Origin: Coriolopsis trogii | Lineage: Eukaryota; Basidiomycota; Agaricomycetes; Polyporales; Polyporaceae | Direction: 5' to 3' | DNA: 64,000 nt | NCBI GenBank assembly: GCA_020543525.1 | Contig: JAHYIO010000028.1 | Location: forward strand, 310,001 to 374,000 | Shown here: piece by piece, positions 62,809 to 64,000 of the stretch | How positions within the stretch are numbered: the stretch's first letter is position 1 | How the letters are laid out: each line of letters begins with the position of its first letter | Made by a program: the position numbers and the translations under genes | Notes under the pieces: generated by a model | Seen by the model: the letters and a program-made list of their open reading frames with translations, nothing else | Databases searched by the model: none | Told to the model about the DNA's origin: nothing

Positions 62809-64000
62809 ATGCCACAGACCCTGCTCGATCTCAACTACGACGTTCTCACCGCCATCCTGCAGCACATCTCCCCACACGACGCCGCCCAGCTCGCCCTCGC
62901 GTCGCGCGCCGCATACCGCATCGCATTCCCCCGTTTCCTGTCCGACATATCTCTCGGTGGCCTCCATCACAAACCGAGCAGCAGTGCGGTGTCCCAACTC
63001 AAAGAATTTTGCAACTTTGTCCTCGCACCCGCGCCCTGCTGGCATGGCCCCCCGACCGCGCGCCTGGATGGCCTCCGGACCCTTGAAGTAATGCGCGACG
63101 CAGTGCGGATAAGGCAGAACGGCGCACGAGTCGTTGACGCGTCAGCGGTATCCCTTCTTTCCTCCGTGCTCGAGCGGGCCCCCAACCTCCAGAGGCTCAC
63201 GCTGTGGGGCTCCGACGCACTCTTCGCCGCCTGCCCCGAGTTCGGCCTCGCCAGCAGTCCTTCCATCCACACCCTCGTCCTCGGTGGCGACATTGCCCCA
63301 CTCTTCGCCCTCGCGCAGGCCTTCCCACACATCCGCACCCTCAAGTTCATCGCCGGCGGCGGGGCATGCGTGCCAGAGTGGGCCTATGCTTCACCCGAGT
63401 CTGACCCAGAGGCACTCGGCCCATGGCGCACGACCCTGGAACGTGTCGATGCCGGGTTCCCTATCGTCCCCCTCGCGTGCCCGGTCCGCCGCGTCGACCT
63501 CCGGAACGCGATCGTTCCAGACTTGGACTCGCTCGTCACCGCGAACACGTTCCTGGCGGCCACGCGGCCGGTCGTCCTCTCTGCCTCGATCGGCGCGTGT
63601 GCGTCTGCGAACGATGTGGGCATGTTGCTGCATTCGGCTGCGGATGTGCGGTTCTTGGACTTGGTCGGCGACCGGTGTGAGAGCCTGCGGGATGGGTACG
63701 ATTGGATGATGGTGAGTTCGCGGCTACATCCTCGGATATGAGTCGAATTATTTAACGTCACGATTACAGTTGAGCGTGGCTGAAGGTCTGGCTCGTGTGC
63801 CTCGCCTTGCTGTGCGGGGAATCAAGCTCTCTGTGACGCCCGCCGTTGTGTCCGCGCTGTCCGAGAAGTCGCAGACGAACGCGCCGGATGTTGGGGCAGA
63901 TCGGCCCATCGACCTGACTATGCTGGCACGGGCTATCGCCGACCACGCACCCTCGCTGGAGTTCGTTGCGATCGACTTGACGGCGGCGAAGGATGCGAGT
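62809..64000 (+). CDS. F-box-like protein, 3' end off the window
   Basis: Starts MPQTLLDLNYDVLTAILQHISPHDAAQLALASRAAY, the pattern of a basidiomycete F-box-like domain (about 1-40), followed by leucine-rich-type segments (LQRLTLWGSDALF, IHTLVLGGDIAPLF, IRTLKFIAGG, VRFLDLVGDRC). Such proteins usually recruit substrates to an SCF ubiquitin ligase. First exon 62809-63711 (301 codons), intron 63712-63769, second exon from 63770 open to the end of the window. A start 29 codons upstream at 62722 is possible, but that segment resembles a leader rather than protein. The substrate is unknown; this family is highly expanded in mushrooms. Confidence 0.85.

Overview
The window is nuclear DNA of a filamentous basidiomycete, most likely a wood- or litter-decaying agaricomycete. 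The evidence is the gene structure (many exons, phase-consistent GT..AG introns mostly of 45-110 bases, frequent CTRAC-like branch sites), the absence of operons, and the gene set: a cytochrome-fused cellobiose dehydrogenase, a protein with a basidiomycete-type DUF6533 domain, Kre6/Skn1-type GH16 and GH18 chitinases. I rebuilt most spliced models by hand. All of the complete models sum to a multiple of three and end in a stop.

Layout. 1-4.1 kb: 3' part of an unrecognised Ser/Pro-rich gene (minus) and a secreted GH18-CBM5/12 chitinase (minus). 5.7-14.2 kb: a run of minus-strand housekeeping genes, namely RPL23/uL14, catalase, succinate dehydrogenase iron-sulphur subunit and an FHA-RING ubiquitin ligase of the Dma type. 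15.5-18.6 kb: cellobiose dehydrogenase (minus). 20.9-21.9 kb: a Spg1/Tem1-type septation GTPase (plus). 24.2-26.8 kb: a second chitinase (plus), a clear paralogue of the first but inverted. 27.3-33.1 kb: an RBM18-like RRM protein and a C2H2-type zinc-finger protein (both minus). 33.1-38.2 kb: a gene-poor stretch with coding-like debris. 38.3-41.4 kb: a methyltransferase, a cupin_5 (DUF985) protein and a Nudix hydrolase with a predicted membrane anchor (all minus). 41.8-46 kb: RNase H1 and a DUF6533 membrane protein (plus). 47-49.8 kb: a secreted six-hairpin-type glycosidase with a terminal-inverted-repeat element inside one intron. 50.2-58.2 kb: an unknown Ser/Pro-rich protein, a doubtful small gene, and Kre6/Skn1. 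60.7-64 kb: a four-helix membrane protein and the first part of an F-box-like protein that runs off the right edge.

There is no operon logic. A loose theme is carbohydrate and cell-wall work (two chitinases, cellobiose dehydrogenase, six-hairpin glycosidase, Kre6), mixed with housekeeping genes. I found no phage, CRISPR, plasmid or prokaryotic system and nothing I would call a new system. The best leads are the inverted chitinase pair with differing intron content, the transposable element in the glycosidase intron, the anchored Nudix enzyme revealed by a re-spliced 5' exon, and a perfect 16-bp palindrome in a promoter.
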